DNA of 53,240 nt from Eggerthia catenaformis OT 569 = DSM 20559 (GTDB lineage: Bacteria; Bacillota_I; Bacilli_A; Erysipelotrichales; Coprobacillaceae): contig NZ_KB446649.1 of the NCBI RefSeq assembly GCF_000340375.1, positions 278,627 through 331,866 on the forward strand, written 5' to 3'. Position numbers and translations under genes: made by a program. This document shows positions 1 to 8,278 of this stretch, in pieces (the stretch's first letter is position 1; every line of letters begins with the position of its first letter). The notes beneath the pieces are model-generated. The model did no database searches. It had not been told where the DNA came from and saw only the letters and a program-made list of their open reading frames with translations.

Positions 1-1450
1 AGGTTGACTGTGATCTGAGTCGGTCTCTTTCCGTCCTGATTATTATTATCATCCCATGTCTTCTTACCGCAGATATTGATTTTCTCCACCTGTCGGCTGT
101 TTGTGATGACGACCTTATTAGGATCACTGTCATCAACTGCCTTGATGTATCCTGACGGCAGTGCAGATACCTCATCAACCGTATACTTGATTGGCTTTCC
201 GTCCTTGTTCTTGTCAAGACCGTTCCATGTGTATGTCCAGCCGTTGTCCTTGCTCAGCTCGACCTCAGGTCCGCTCTTTACGCCGTCGGCATAAAGCTGC
301 ACCTTGATTGTTGTCGGTCTCTTGCCATCCTGGTCGTTGGCATCATCCCATGTCTTTGTGACAGAGATCGATGTCTTTTCAGGAGTGTAGCTGTTCTTGA
401 TGTTGTAGCCTTCTACTTTTGTTTCGTAGCCTTCTACCTTTTCTTCTTCAACAGTATACTTAATCTCCTGTCCGTTCTCGTACTTGTCAAGATTTGTAAA
501 CTCATACTTCCAGTTTCCTGTCGGATCTGCCTTTACCGTAACGCTCTTGAACTTTGTTCCGTTCTTAAGCAGGTTGACTGTGATCTGAGTCGGTCTCTTT
601 CCGTCCTGATTATTGGCATCATCCCATGTCTTTGTTCCTTTAACAGATACCTTTTCTGTATTGGTGTTCTTTACTATGAATCCTTTTGTTGCATCTCCGC
701 TTATCTCACTCTTATAGTTTTCAATAGGATCTTCCTTGATTGTGTACTTAATCTCTTGACCATTCTTATACTTCTCAAGATTCATAAATGTATGTTTCCA
801 GCCATTATCTTTATTCAGAACAACAGATTCAACTTCCTTGTCATCTGCATAAAGACGAACAGTTGCAGAAGTTCCTTTTGGTCCTATCCATGTCTTAGTA
901 ACCGGTATTGATACTTTTCCTGTAATAGTATTAGTAATCGTAAATCCATCCTTAGCTGTACCAGCAATACCTGTACTATAACCGTCTACTTTCACTTCTG
1001 AAATAGTATAGACAATTTCATGACCATCTTTGTCATCATATTTTGGAAGATTAGAGAATGTATGTTTCCAACCATCAGCCTGGGTAAGTACAGCTTTGTC
1101 TTTCTCTTTACCATCTGCCAGCAGCTTAACAGTTGCAGAAGTTCCTTTTGGTCCTATCCATGTCTTAGTAACCGGTATAGATATTTTCTCTATATTCGTA
1201 TTCTTTACTTTAAAGCCGCTTTCCGCATCTCCGCTAATATTACTATCATAATTTTGAATAGGATCTTCTTTTAGCGTATATACTATTTGCTTTCCATCAC
1301 TATCATGTCTATCGAGATTTTCAAATATATAAGACCAGTTATTTCCTTTATTTAGTTCAACCTTTTGTTTTTCTACTCCATTCGCAAACAGCTTTACTAC
1401 TGCTTTAGTTCCTTTTGGTCCTATCCATGTCTTTGTAACCGGTATTGATA
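1..1450. repeat. Tandem DNA repeats inside the CnaB stalk
   Basis: The block 1-44 is identical to 571-614, a distance of 570 bp or exactly two protein units. A second family recurs at about 861-930, 1131-1180 and 1409-1470, with a period near 270 bp (90 codons); it carries GGTCCTATCCATGTCTT and flanking identity. The repeats are in frame and coding, so they are products of unit duplication and not a CRISPR array. Confidence 0.85.
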
Positions 1451-3341
1451 CTTTTCCTGTAATAGTATTTACTATCTCATAAACATTCTTTGAAACTTTC
1501 TGTATAGAAGATGCATATCCTGCTACCGGTTCCTCTTTTATTGTATATTCAATCTCCTTTCCTTTTTCTTTCTTAGGAAGGTTCTCAAATTTGAATTCCC
1601 AGTTATTGGTCTTTGTTGCCTTTGTTTCACGGATTTTCTTATTTCCCTTGTAAAGACCTATCTTAATTTCATCAGGTCTTTTCTTCTCTTTGTCATTATC
1701 ATCTATCCATTTCTTACTTCCGCTGATATTGATTGTCTCAGGCTTGTGTTCATTCGTTATATTAAAGCCATCATATATTGCCTTATATCCTGTAACAGGA
1801 TTCTCTTCAACCGTGTAATGAATCAGGTTCCCGGCACTGTCATACTTATCTAAGTCATCAAACTTATAATTCCAGTTTCCTTCATTATCAGGCTCCACTG
1901 TCTGATTCTGTATAGCATGACCGTTGGCATAGAGCACTACTTCTATCTCCTTTGGTCTGATACCGTCCTGATTATTTTCATCTTTCCAGATTTTCTTTCC
2001 TGAAACAGATGTTTTTTCTTTCTTTTCAGTATTCGTGATTGTAAATCCGATTTCCACAGTTCCTGTTATTTTAGACTCATATCCATCTATTTTTACTTCT
2101 TCTATAGAGTATACAATTTCATGTCCATCATTTTTATCACGTCTAGGAAGATCTTTAAATTCAGCTTTCCATTGTGATGCTTTATCTAATCTTGCTGTTT
2201 TTTTAGTATCTTTACCATCCGCAAGCAGCTTAACAATTACATATTCTTTTTCTTGTCCAACCCATCTTTTATTGATTTTTATTGAAATTTTATTTGGTTC
2301 CAAAGTTTTTCCTGTAAAATCTGTCCTATGTGATTCTGCACTTACAATAATATCTTTTGCAATTACTGTTCCATTAAAATTCGCTTTTAAATCAACTTTT
2401 GCAGCAGGAGCTAAAATAATGCCTGTTACCGCTCTTGTATTCTTTATTTCTCCGGTGTATAGCCCATCACTTTTAGATGAGTCGTAGAAATTCCAAATAA
2501 CATTTCCATCTTGCCATTCTGTAACTTCTGCAATAGGTGCAACATCTCCATTAGTATATTTAATTCTAGAACCGGGCATTGTAAATGAAGATTTTCCCTT
2601 TAAATCCACATTAATAATAAGTGAACCGTTTTTCCCCTTCACAAAATTTGTTGCATCAACGTCATATCCGTCATAATTTTTATTCGGATCCAAATGATAT
2701 ACATTTATTCCATCCGGCTCTAAAATTGAAATATGCTGTTGATTAATATCATTAAAATGTCCAGTCGTATTCATATTCTCATATTTACTTAATTTCTTGT
2801 TTATTGATATTGCTTTTTGTCTTTCTTTTTCAATATCTATAAATTTCTTAGTTCCATCTTGCAATATTCCTTTAGGATTATTTGCTCTATTTGGAAAATC
2901 TACCTTACGACCATTGAGTGTCCACGCATTTCCATGATCAGTAGTCCCAACATTTATTTCAGTACCCACCACTAAAGTAGATTCATTTTTACTAGTAGAT
3001 TTAAAACCATCAGATGAATTGTCTAACTTTCTTATATAACTTACTTCATCTAATCCATTTGTTCCAAAATTACTTCTATATTTCAGAGTATCAGTTAATA
3101 TATTACCATTAGTATGTACTTTAGTTTCTACACTGTTAAACCCTACTAAATGAAAACCTCCTATAATTCCTAATGGATTCTTTTTATAGTACTTTGTTTT
3201 CTCATATGTATTGTTCTCTGTAATTTTTCCACAAACTTCATCATCTAGTCCCTGAGCATTCACTAGCATGCTAAAGCTTTGGAATAAAGCACTAAAAACA
3301 AATATTGCCGCAAGCAGCATCCTAAACCATCTTTTTTTCAT
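1..3341 (-). CDS. Large secreted surface protein: choice-of-anchor A domain plus CnaB repeat stalk, 3'-truncated by window edge
   Basis: An uninterrupted minus-strand frame of about 1113 codons runs off the left edge, so the C-terminus and any LPXTG anchor are not visible. Residues 1-29 form a signal peptide (MKKRW, hydrophobic core, cleavage likely after VNA). Residues about 45-345 match the choice-of-anchor A domain, with the typical GIILAPAAKVDLKANFNG stretch followed by VIAKDI. From about residue 350 come CnaB-like units of about 90 residues: eight complete and a ninth cut. Each shows K in TKTW, E in Y-T-[IV]-x-E and N in ITNT, the triad that forms intramolecular isopeptide bonds in CnaB folds. 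Start ATG at 3341 follows GGAGG with about 12 bases between; an ATG at 3360 is out of frame. Family knowledge suggests an adhesin or pilus-like stalk; the ligand is unknown. The last units (1-660) are visibly more GC-rich than the rest. Confidence 0.88.
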   Translation of the reverse strand, partial: MKKRWFRMLLAAIFVFSALFQSFSMLVNAQGLDDEVCGKITENNTYEKTKYYKKNPLGIIGGFHLVGFNSVETKVHTNGNILTDTLKYRSNFGTNGLDEVSYIRKLDNSSDGFKSTSKNESTLVVGTEINVGTTDHGNAWTLNGRKVDFPNRANNPKGILQDGTKKFIDIEKERQKAISINKKLSKYENMNTTGHFNDINQQHISILEPDGINVYHLDPNKNYDGYDVDATNFVKGKNGSLIINVDLKGKSSFTMPGSRIKYTNGDVAPIAEVTEWQDGNVIWNFYDSSKSDGLYTGEIKNTRAVTGIILAPAAKVDLKANFNGTVIAKDIIVSAESHRTDFTGKTLEPNKISIKINKRWVGQEKEYVIVKLLADGKDTKKTARLDKASQWKAEFKDLPRRDKNDGHEIVYSIEEVKIDGYESKITGTVEIGFTITNTEKKEKTSVSGKKIWKDENNQDGIRPKEIEVVLYANGHAIQNQTVEPDNEGNWNYKFDDLDKYDSAGNLIHYTVEENPVTGYKAIYDGFNITNEHKPETINISGSKKWIDDNDKEKKRPDEIKIGLYKGNKKIRETKATKTNNWEFKFENLPKKEKGKEIEYTIKEEPVAGYASSIQKVSKNVYEIVNTITGKVSIPVTKTWIGPKGTKAVVKLFANGVEKQKVELNKGNNWSYIFENLDRHDSDGKQIVYTLKEDPIQNYDSNISGDAESGFKVKNTNIEKISIPVTKTWIGPKGTSATVKLLADGKEKDKAVLTQADGWKHTFSNLPKYDDKDGHEIVYTISEVKVDGYSTGIAGTAKDGFTITNTITGKVSIPVTKTWIGPKGTSATVRLYADDKEVESVVLNKDNGWKHTFMNLEKYKNGQEIKYTIKEDPIENYKSEISGDATKGFIVKNTNTEKVSVKGTKTWDDANNQDGKRPTQITVNLLKNGTKFKSVTVKADPTGNWKYEFTNLDKYENGQEIKYTVEEEKVEGYETKVEGYNIKNSYTPEKTSISVTKTWDDANDQDGKRPTTIKVQLYADGVKSGPEVELSKDNGWTYTWNGLDKNKDGKPIKYTVDEVSALPSGYIKAVDDSDPNKVVITNSRQVEKINICGKKTWDDNNNQDGKRPTQITVN

Positions 3342-3377
3342 TTTCTTTTATTTCCTCCATAGTTATTTAATTCAAAA

Positions 3378-3391
3378 TGTAAGCGGTTATA
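3378..3391. promoter_or_regulatory. Candidate cre (CcpA) site upstream of the surface protein
   Basis: TGTAAGCGGTTATA matches the cre consensus TGWAANCGNTNWCA at 13 of 14 positions and lies 37 bp upstream of the surface-protein start. A closely related sequence lies in the pflB promoter. This is a consensus match by eye only; no promoter elements were firmly placed here. Confidence 0.3.
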
Positions 3392-3451
3392 TAAAGTATA
3401 CTTCACGTGATACATCTTATCGTTCTTATAAACTTAATACAACTAATTTTA

Positions 3452-4063
3452 TTATCTCGAACAACAATGAAATCTTATCTCTCCATCCTTGGCAAGTCTT
3501 TCTAAAATTTGAAGCACCAACCAAATATTCGTCACCCTTGACATACTTAATGTGACTGTCTTTTCCTTATCCCTGAACTTAATATCTATTGCATCCGATA
3601 TCTTATCTATCTCATAATAGTCTATTGCATTCAGCAGATATAAAGTTGCATGACCGTTTTCCGTTTCAATCAAAGTCCCATTCTCTAATTGAATGCTGTA
3701 ACCGTTCAGTCCATACTGCAAGACGACATGAATATCATCTATATCCTCCGGGATATCTCCTTCTAGTTGGTATCTTGCATAATGTCTAAGCAGTAAATCC
3801 ACTTCCTCTCTCCCGGAAGAGACACCCATGCCATACTTCTTATTGCTGTTCATCAATATCGTTACGATACGACACGGCATATTCTCATCAAAATAGAAGC
3901 CTGTTCTTACTCCTCTAATATCCTTAAAATATAATGGGATCTTTTCTCCATCTGTCATAAAGGCAGTAAACCCGTCTTTAGTTAGTTCCACTTTTTCAAT
4001 ATAATTTTTGCCAAGCATTCTCTTGAAAAGAGCTCCCGATGTATTATTTATTACCCTACTCAT
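3452..4063 (-). CDS. Unrecognised 203-residue cytoplasmic protein
   Basis: I do not recognise the family. The protein has no signal peptide or membrane segment. It reads as two beta-rich halves: residues about 20-100 (KVELTKDGFTAFMTDGE onward) and about 110-200 (ENGTLIETENGHATLYLLN and KTVTLSMSRVTNIWLVLQIL), each ending in a helix-like stretch. That pattern would fit PH-like or other small beta-barrel folds, but this is only an impression. The start at 4063 has a strong GGGGAGGAGAG ribosome binding site ending right before ATG. It lies 110 bp upstream of the surface-protein gene on the same strand with no clear terminator between, so co-transcription is possible. Confidence 0.7.
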   Translation of the reverse strand: MSRVINNTSGALFKRMLGKNYIEKVELTKDGFTAFMTDGEKIPLYFKDIRGVRTGFYFDENMPCRIVTILMNSNKKYGMGVSSGREEVDLLLRHYARYQLEGDIPEDIDDIHVVLQYGLNGYSIQLENGTLIETENGHATLYLLNAIDYYEIDKISDAIDIKFRDKEKTVTLSMSRVTNIWLVLQILERLAKDGEIRFHCCSR

Positions 4064-4212
4064 CTCTCCTCCCCTTTTACCTGTAAATAAACGCAGACTT
4101 TAAATAACACTTTATGATATTATGATTTAAATAAGAGTATTATTAATAATTTGCTACGAAATCAAAAGATTTCACTGAATAGGTAATAGCTCTTGTTTTG
4201 CAGATTTTTGTC

Positions 4213-4240
4213 TGTAAATAAAAGTCTACATTTATTTACA
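4213..4240. repeat. Inverted repeat upstream of the 203-residue gene
   Basis: Perfect arms TGTAAATAAA and TTTATTTACA are separated by 8 bp. A partial copy (CTGTAAATAAACG) lies at about 4081. The site is about 150 bp upstream of the start at 4063. It may be an operator or a leftover of terminator sequence; function unknown. Confidence 0.4.
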
Positions 4241-4255
4241 ATTTATTCATTTTCT

Positions 4256-4293
4256 TACTAAAAAAACAGTAAATCTTTTATGATTTACTGTTT
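4256..4293 (-). terminator. Intrinsic terminator of the methyltransferase gene
   Basis: Perfect 12-bp arms AAACAGTAAATC and GATTTACTGTTT flank a 6-base loop. On the minus strand the stem is followed by a run of T, 16 bp after the methyltransferase stop codon. Confidence 0.8.
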
Positions 4294-4309
4294 TATAAAA
4301 TATTAATAG

Positions 4310-5116
4310 CTAATTAAATTTTAAATGAATAACCAAAGTTCTCTTTAATTTATCTGCAAAATACATATATATTCTTGTTATTAGCTTTAGTCCCTCACAA
4401 TACTTCAAAGCATCCTGATAAAAGCCATTAACTTCTATTAGTTTTGTATTTGTTAGTTGTGCAAATTCTTTCGGATCATCAACACTAAAATACATTTGTG
4501 CATCTATATTTCCGGTTTTCTTCACATATTTATTAGCAAGCTTTAAACCTTTAGAATTAGTTGCATCAAATACTAATTCTCCCTTAGGGATTAACAGTTT
4601 CATAGTTTTAATCATCTCTATAATCCTGTCTTTATCAAAATACTGGTATACTCCTGAAACAACAATCATTGTTGGCAGGGTAACATCTATTTCTTTAATC
4701 CATTCACAATTAAACATATCTCCTAATATCAGCTTTTCATTATCCCCATTTCCTAACACTTTTTTTCTAATAGCTATAACATCAGATAAATCTACCTGAT
4801 AAAAATAAGCTTTAGTATTTTTAATACGATTATAGGCTGTTTCCAGTCCGGCTCCTAAGAATACTACATTGCTTTGACTATTTTCTTTAAGAAACTTTAT
4901 TATCTTTTGATCTATCGTCTGCTGGCGGCAGACACTCGCCATATAAAAATATTCAGTAGTATTATTCCTTATACTATCTGTGGGGATATATTGTCTTAAT
5001 GATAACGCCTTCCGATCATAAAAGAATTTTGGAAACTTCTCAGATACATATATTCTTGCTACAAGCGGGATATATAAAGTATCTTCTACTCCATGAAGTA
5101 AATTTTCTTTATTCAT
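4310..5116 (-). CDS. LCM-family SAM-dependent methyltransferase
   Basis: A 268-residue class I methyltransferase of the leucine carboxyl methyltransferase / COG3315 group. The N-terminal VEDTLYIPLVARIYVSE (about residues 10-26) is the family's opening motif. The SAM-binding loop is VVFLGAGLETAYNRI (about 84-98), followed by the acidic YQVDLSD that ends strand beta 2 and VVSGVYQYF near residue 153. Family members methylate carboxyl or hydroxyl groups of proteins or secondary metabolites; the substrate here cannot be told. No biosynthetic partner is adjacent. The gene has its own 113-bp upstream region and its own terminator, so it is probably monocistronic. Confidence 0.8.
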   Translation of the reverse strand: MNKENLLHGVEDTLYIPLVARIYVSEKFPKFFYDRKALSLRQYIPTDSIRNNTTEYFYMASVCRQQTIDQKIIKFLKENSQSNVVFLGAGLETAYNRIKNTKAYFYQVDLSDVIAIRKKVLGNGDNEKLILGDMFNCEWIKEIDVTLPTMIVVSGVYQYFDKDRIIEMIKTMKLLIPKGELVFDATNSKGLKLANKYVKKTGNIDAQMYFSVDDPKEFAQLTNTKLIEVNGFYQDALKYCEGLKLITRIYMYFADKLKRTLVIHLKFN

Positions 5117-5230
5117 ACTATCTTCCTCCCTCTAATCTATTTATATTTTATCACTTTTTATAAGTCTTTACAGCATTGCAGATAATAGAAATACAAGCTG
5201 TCTTTATTTCTTCTTTCTTGTAACAGAATG

Positions 5231-5857
5231 TTAAGTCATCCTTATACATTTTTTGTTTGTTTTAGTGTAATTGTTGTCTTTTAGCCATTTAGCAAAAGTT
5301 GTATGACTAATATCGAGATGTCTGGCAGCTTCTCTAAGACTTATCTCATTCCTGCTCCATTTTCCAGCCATATCATAAAATTCCTTTGGAATTGCTTTTC
5401 TGGTTCTACCAAATCTGACTCCTCTTTTTCTTGCCTCCTCTATTCCTTCCATCTGTCTCTGATGAGTATTCTCCCTCTCAACCTGTGCCACATAAGAAAG
5501 GATCTGTAAGACAATATCTGCTATAAATTTGCCGGTTAAATCATTTACTTTTGCTCTTGTATCAAGAAGCGGAAAGTCCAGTACAATGATTTCTGCATTC
5601 TTTATTTTTGTGATCAGATTCCATTCATTAATAATTTCATCATAATTTCTGCCCAGTCTGTCAATAGACTTAATATATATTTCATCTCCCTCCTTTAATT
5701 TTTTAATCAGCTTCTTATATTTTCTGCGATTGAAGTTCTTTCCGCTTGCTTTATCAACATAAATTTTATTACCTTCAATCCCTTCTTTTAAAATAGCTGT
5801 TAATTGTCTGTCAATGTTCTGTTCTTTTGTTGAAACTCGTATATATCCATATTTCAT
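5231..5857 (-). CDS. Serine recombinase (resolvase/invertase family)
   Basis: A 208-residue small serine recombinase. The catalytic serine is Ser9 in YIRVSTKEQ, and IKSIDRLGRN (about residues 63-72) holds the conserved arginines. A long helix (about 110-140) is followed by a C-terminal helix-turn-helix, SLREAARHLDISHTTFAKWL (about 173-192), that would bind the recombination site. Length and order fit Tn3-type resolvases and Hin/Gin-type invertases. No transposase or invertible segment is recognisable nearby, so it is a stand-alone gene or what is left of an element. Two near-palindromes lie in the 355 bp upstream and are the natural candidates for its target sites. Confidence 0.88.
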   Translation of the reverse strand: MKYGYIRVSTKEQNIDRQLTAILKEGIEGNKIYVDKASGKNFNRRKYKKLIKKLKEGDEIYIKSIDRLGRNYDEIINEWNLITKIKNAEIIVLDFPLLDTRAKVNDLTGKFIADIVLQILSYVAQVERENTHQRQMEGIEEARKRGVRFGRTRKAIPKEFYDMAGKWSRNEISLREAARHLDISHTTFAKWLKDNNYTKTNKKCIRMT

Positions 5858-6018
5858 TAGATTACCTCCTATATATCTATATATACCTTAGTTATCTTAA
5901 TGAATTAGATATTTTCAATTTTTCTTCTATTATCAGTCTGAAAAAATATTTATCTGTATGCCATCAAAAGCAGTATAGGTGTAATAGTTAGCATACTCCA
6001 CAAAATACTGTGAGTTAT

Positions 6019-6045
6019 AAGTACTTCATAGTTCATGATGTACTT
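6019..6045. repeat. Inverted repeat, candidate recombinase site
   Basis: Arms AAGTACTTCAT and ATGATGTACTT match at 10 of 11 positions around a 5-base centre. It sits 162 bp upstream of the recombinase start. No T run follows on either strand, so it does not look like a terminator. Confidence 0.4.
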
Positions 6046-6070
6046 TTCTCATCCATAAAATGAGCCGGTA

Positions 6071-6091
6071 TTACAATTTTATAAACTGTAA
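6071..6091. repeat. 21-bp near-palindrome, candidate recombinase site
   Basis: TTACA and TGTAA ends surround a TTTATAAA core with 5' and 3' halves nearly self-complementary. It lies 25 bp from the inverted repeat at 6019-6045. The pair could be subsites of a res-like site; no half-site consensus was confirmed. Confidence 0.35.
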
Positions 6092-6212
6092 ACACCGACC
6101 CTGTGCTTTTTTAATAATCGTATATTAATTTTTTTACATTAATTAAAATCTCTTATATGCTTAATCGCAGCATGATAAGAATAACAAAAAATAAAAAATT
6201 TCTTCTAATATT

Positions 6213-7583
6213 TCATTGTTCTCTATCTTGTTTTATCCTTTGTGTAAGTTCAATAAGATGCTTATACTCCCCAATTAGCAAAATAATTGCAATCAAAACA
6301 ACAATAACATCGCTCAAAGGTAATGCCAGCCACACTCCAAGAACATTTCCATTGAGTACACGAGGCAATATAAGCACCAAAGGAACTATCAGAGCAAATT
6401 GCCTTAAGATAACCACTATTCCTGCTTGCTTTGCCTTTCCAATAGCCTGAAAATAGGTAACTATCATGATAAGTAATCCATAAGCAGGAAAGATACAATA
6501 CATCAGACGAAAATTTAATAAACCTGAATTTACAATAGCTGAATCAGTAATAAATGCAGATAAAATTTGCACTGCAAAAATTTCAATTACTACAAAGAAA
6601 AAGCCGGCAAGACAAGTAGAACCTGCAATAAATACATTTGTAAGCTTTTTAACTCGCAGATATTCTTTTGCTCCAAAATTTGTTCCAACAGCAGGCTGCA
6701 TTCCCTGACTCATACCCCATATCGGAACAAAAACAAGCTGCAGGACTCTTTGAGCGGCTCCCATGAGAGCTATTTGCTTTGCTCCGCCAAAATGCACTGC
6801 CGTATTATATACAACCGTCATTTGTACCAGCATCATAATTTGCATAAGCATAGCACTCATTCCTACAGAAAAGATTTCAGGTAATAAATCTTTTGCAGGC
6901 TTTATTTCATGAAAACGAACTACCGGGCTCTTTTTCAAGAAGTATATAAAAGTTACCAGAGCTTGAATGAATTGAGAAAATACAGTTGCAATTGCAACAG
7001 CTTGCGGACCTCGAGACGGCATAAGCAAGATAAAGATTGGATCCAATATGATATTGAGAATAGCACCGGTTGCCATGATTCCCATTGCTATTCCCATACG
7101 ACCTTCCGCTCGAATCACCATATTTGCAGCTTGCATGAAATTTACCAATATGGAACCAAGATAAACTGTCCTCAAATAAGAAATACCCATTTTCAGTACA
7201 TCTCCGCCGGCACCGGATAAACGTAAGAATTCAGAGGCAAATACAATTCCGATAATCATAACAGCTGATGACAGTATAAGAACTAAAAAAGTAAGATTTC
7301 CCATGATCTTATCAACGGTTTTTTGATCTTTTTTCCCAATTGCTCGAGAAAGTACAGAACCCGATCCTATTCCCAGCAGTACTGCAATTGCATTATTTAT
7401 CAGTACAAATGGTGATGCTGCTGAAATCGCACTCATAGCATTAGTTCCTACCATTTGTCCAACGTAGATTGAATCAACAAAGGCATATAAGCCTACTATC
7501 AGCTGACCTAAAATTGCGGGTAAACTAAGACTAATCATCAGCTTCCAAGGATTTCCCGTAAGTAATTTATTACGAATATCCAT
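6213..7583 (-). CDS. MATE-family efflux transporter
   Basis: A 456-residue membrane protein with about 12 hydrophobic segments and the two-fold repeat of MATE exporters. The N-terminal half opens with GNPWKLMISLSLPAILGQLI and continues with YAFVDSIYVGQMVG, both typical of the family. The second half repeats the pattern near residue 235 (SVGMSAMLMQIMMLVQMTVV). MATE proteins expel drugs or metabolites using Na+ or H+ gradients. The ribosome binding site AAGGAGGG lies just before ATG 7583. It follows the hydrolase-family gene by 84 bp on the same strand and may be the last gene of the ECF/ABC transport operon or a separate unit. Substrate unknown. Confidence 0.9.
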   Translation of the reverse strand: MDIRNKLLTGNPWKLMISLSLPAILGQLIVGLYAFVDSIYVGQMVGTNAMSAISAASPFVLINNAIAVLLGIGSGSVLSRAIGKKDQKTVDKIMGNLTFLVLILSSAVMIIGIVFASEFLRLSGAGGDVLKMGISYLRTVYLGSILVNFMQAANMVIRAEGRMGIAMGIMATGAILNIILDPIFILLMPSRGPQAVAIATVFSQFIQALVTFIYFLKKSPVVRFHEIKPAKDLLPEIFSVGMSAMLMQIMMLVQMTVVYNTAVHFGGAKQIALMGAAQRVLQLVFVPIWGMSQGMQPAVGTNFGAKEYLRVKKLTNVFIAGSTCLAGFFFVVIEIFAVQILSAFITDSAIVNSGLLNFRLMYCIFPAYGLLIMIVTYFQAIGKAKQAGIVVILRQFALIVPLVLILPRVLNGNVLGVWLALPLSDVIVVLIAIILLIGEYKHLIELTQRIKQDREQ

Positions 7584-7667
7584 TATAAAACCCTCCTTAA
7601 TTTTTTTATTGTACTTTTAATACTCCCATATTCAAACATTCAAAAAAATACTATCTTTATCCTAAGA

Positions 7668-8276
7668 TTATATTTTTTCAGACTCATTCTTTTGATTTTT
7701 GCCTTTCTCGTTTATAAAACAAAAGTCACATTTTTCACCATTCATTCCCAATGTCTGACTTCGCTTAAATACAAATCCTTTTATACCACCAAATACAATA
7801 TGATCACAAAGACAGAATACCTCACAAAGATCCGGGCATTCAAAAAACTCACAAGTTTCCACCCAAAGGCATTTAAGAACATCCACACAGTAATATCTGT
7901 CATCATCTAATAGAACTCTGCTTTTCCATATTTCATCACCCAACATTCCTTTTTTCATAAAAAATCGAAATACTCTGAAAAAACAGGGAATATAGAAAAA
8001 TGTTTTTAAAAGCTTATGTCGCTTATCTGCAATATGAAATGAATGCTCTTTTACCAATTCTTTTGCCTCACTTTTTGAAAAACCTTTATCCATAAAACAT
8101 TTATATAGGGCTATGTTAGAAATTATTCTGCTTTTCTGTATCTTTTTTTGTTTTTCTGTCCATGACTCTCGATTAATTTCTTCAATAAGAATATTTATTT
8201 TCCTTTTATACTCTGCATCTATATCCTCTAATATATGTTCAGCTAATCTTCCGGAGTAAAATTTTCTATATGTCAT
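7668..8276 (-). CDS. ATC-hydrolase-family protein (L-2-amino-thiazoline-4-carboxylic acid hydrolase-like)
   Basis: About 202 residues. The Cys-rich second half (CEFFECPDLCEVFCLCDHIV, then KRSQTLGMNGEKCDFCF) matches the ATC hydrolase family, whose founding pseudomonad member opens a thiazoline ring on the way to cysteine. Start choice: an ATG at 8282 overlaps the preceding stop as ATGA but is only 2 bases from AGGAG; ATG 8276 is 7 bases from it and is preferred. The N-terminal half is helical and has one hydrophobic patch (TFFYIPCFFRVFRFFM). The tight coupling to the upstream ABC transporter suggests that it acts on the transported compound. Family membership is fairly sure; the reaction is inference. 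Confidence 0.75.
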   Translation of the reverse strand: MTYRKFYSGRLAEHILEDIDAEYKRKINILIEEINRESWTEKQKKIQKSRIISNIALYKCFMDKGFSKSEAKELVKEHSFHIADKRHKLLKTFFYIPCFFRVFRFFMKKGMLGDEIWKSRVLLDDDRYYCVDVLKCLWVETCEFFECPDLCEVFCLCDHIVFGGIKGFVFKRSQTLGMNGEKCDFCFINEKGKNQKNESEKI

Positions 8277-8278
8277 AA

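Larger units (their letters stand above)
5858..6212. other. Intergenic region between recombinase and MATE gene
   Basis: No gene is visible in these 355 bp. The region holds the recombinase ribosome binding site (AGGAGG just upstream of 5857) and the two inverted repeats listed separately. No T-rich terminator for the MATE gene was found. Confidence 0.6.

Noticed and set aside
1-1500. Regular repeats at first sight like a CRISPR array
   Set aside because: The repeats are in frame within an open coding region, have a 270-285-bp period and encode CnaB units; no short constant repeat with unique spacers exists.
2035-2487. 150-codon plus-strand open frame inside the surface-protein gene
   Set aside because: It is antisense to conserved CnaB and head sequence, has no ribosome binding site and no recognisable product.
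5858-6212. Invertible promoter for the surface-protein gene
   Set aside because: No matching inverted copies of the near-palindromes were seen around 3342-3451, so inversion is not supported within this window.
6567-7220. Plus-strand open frames within the MATE region
   Set aside because: They are antisense to conserved MATE helices and lack ribosome binding sites.
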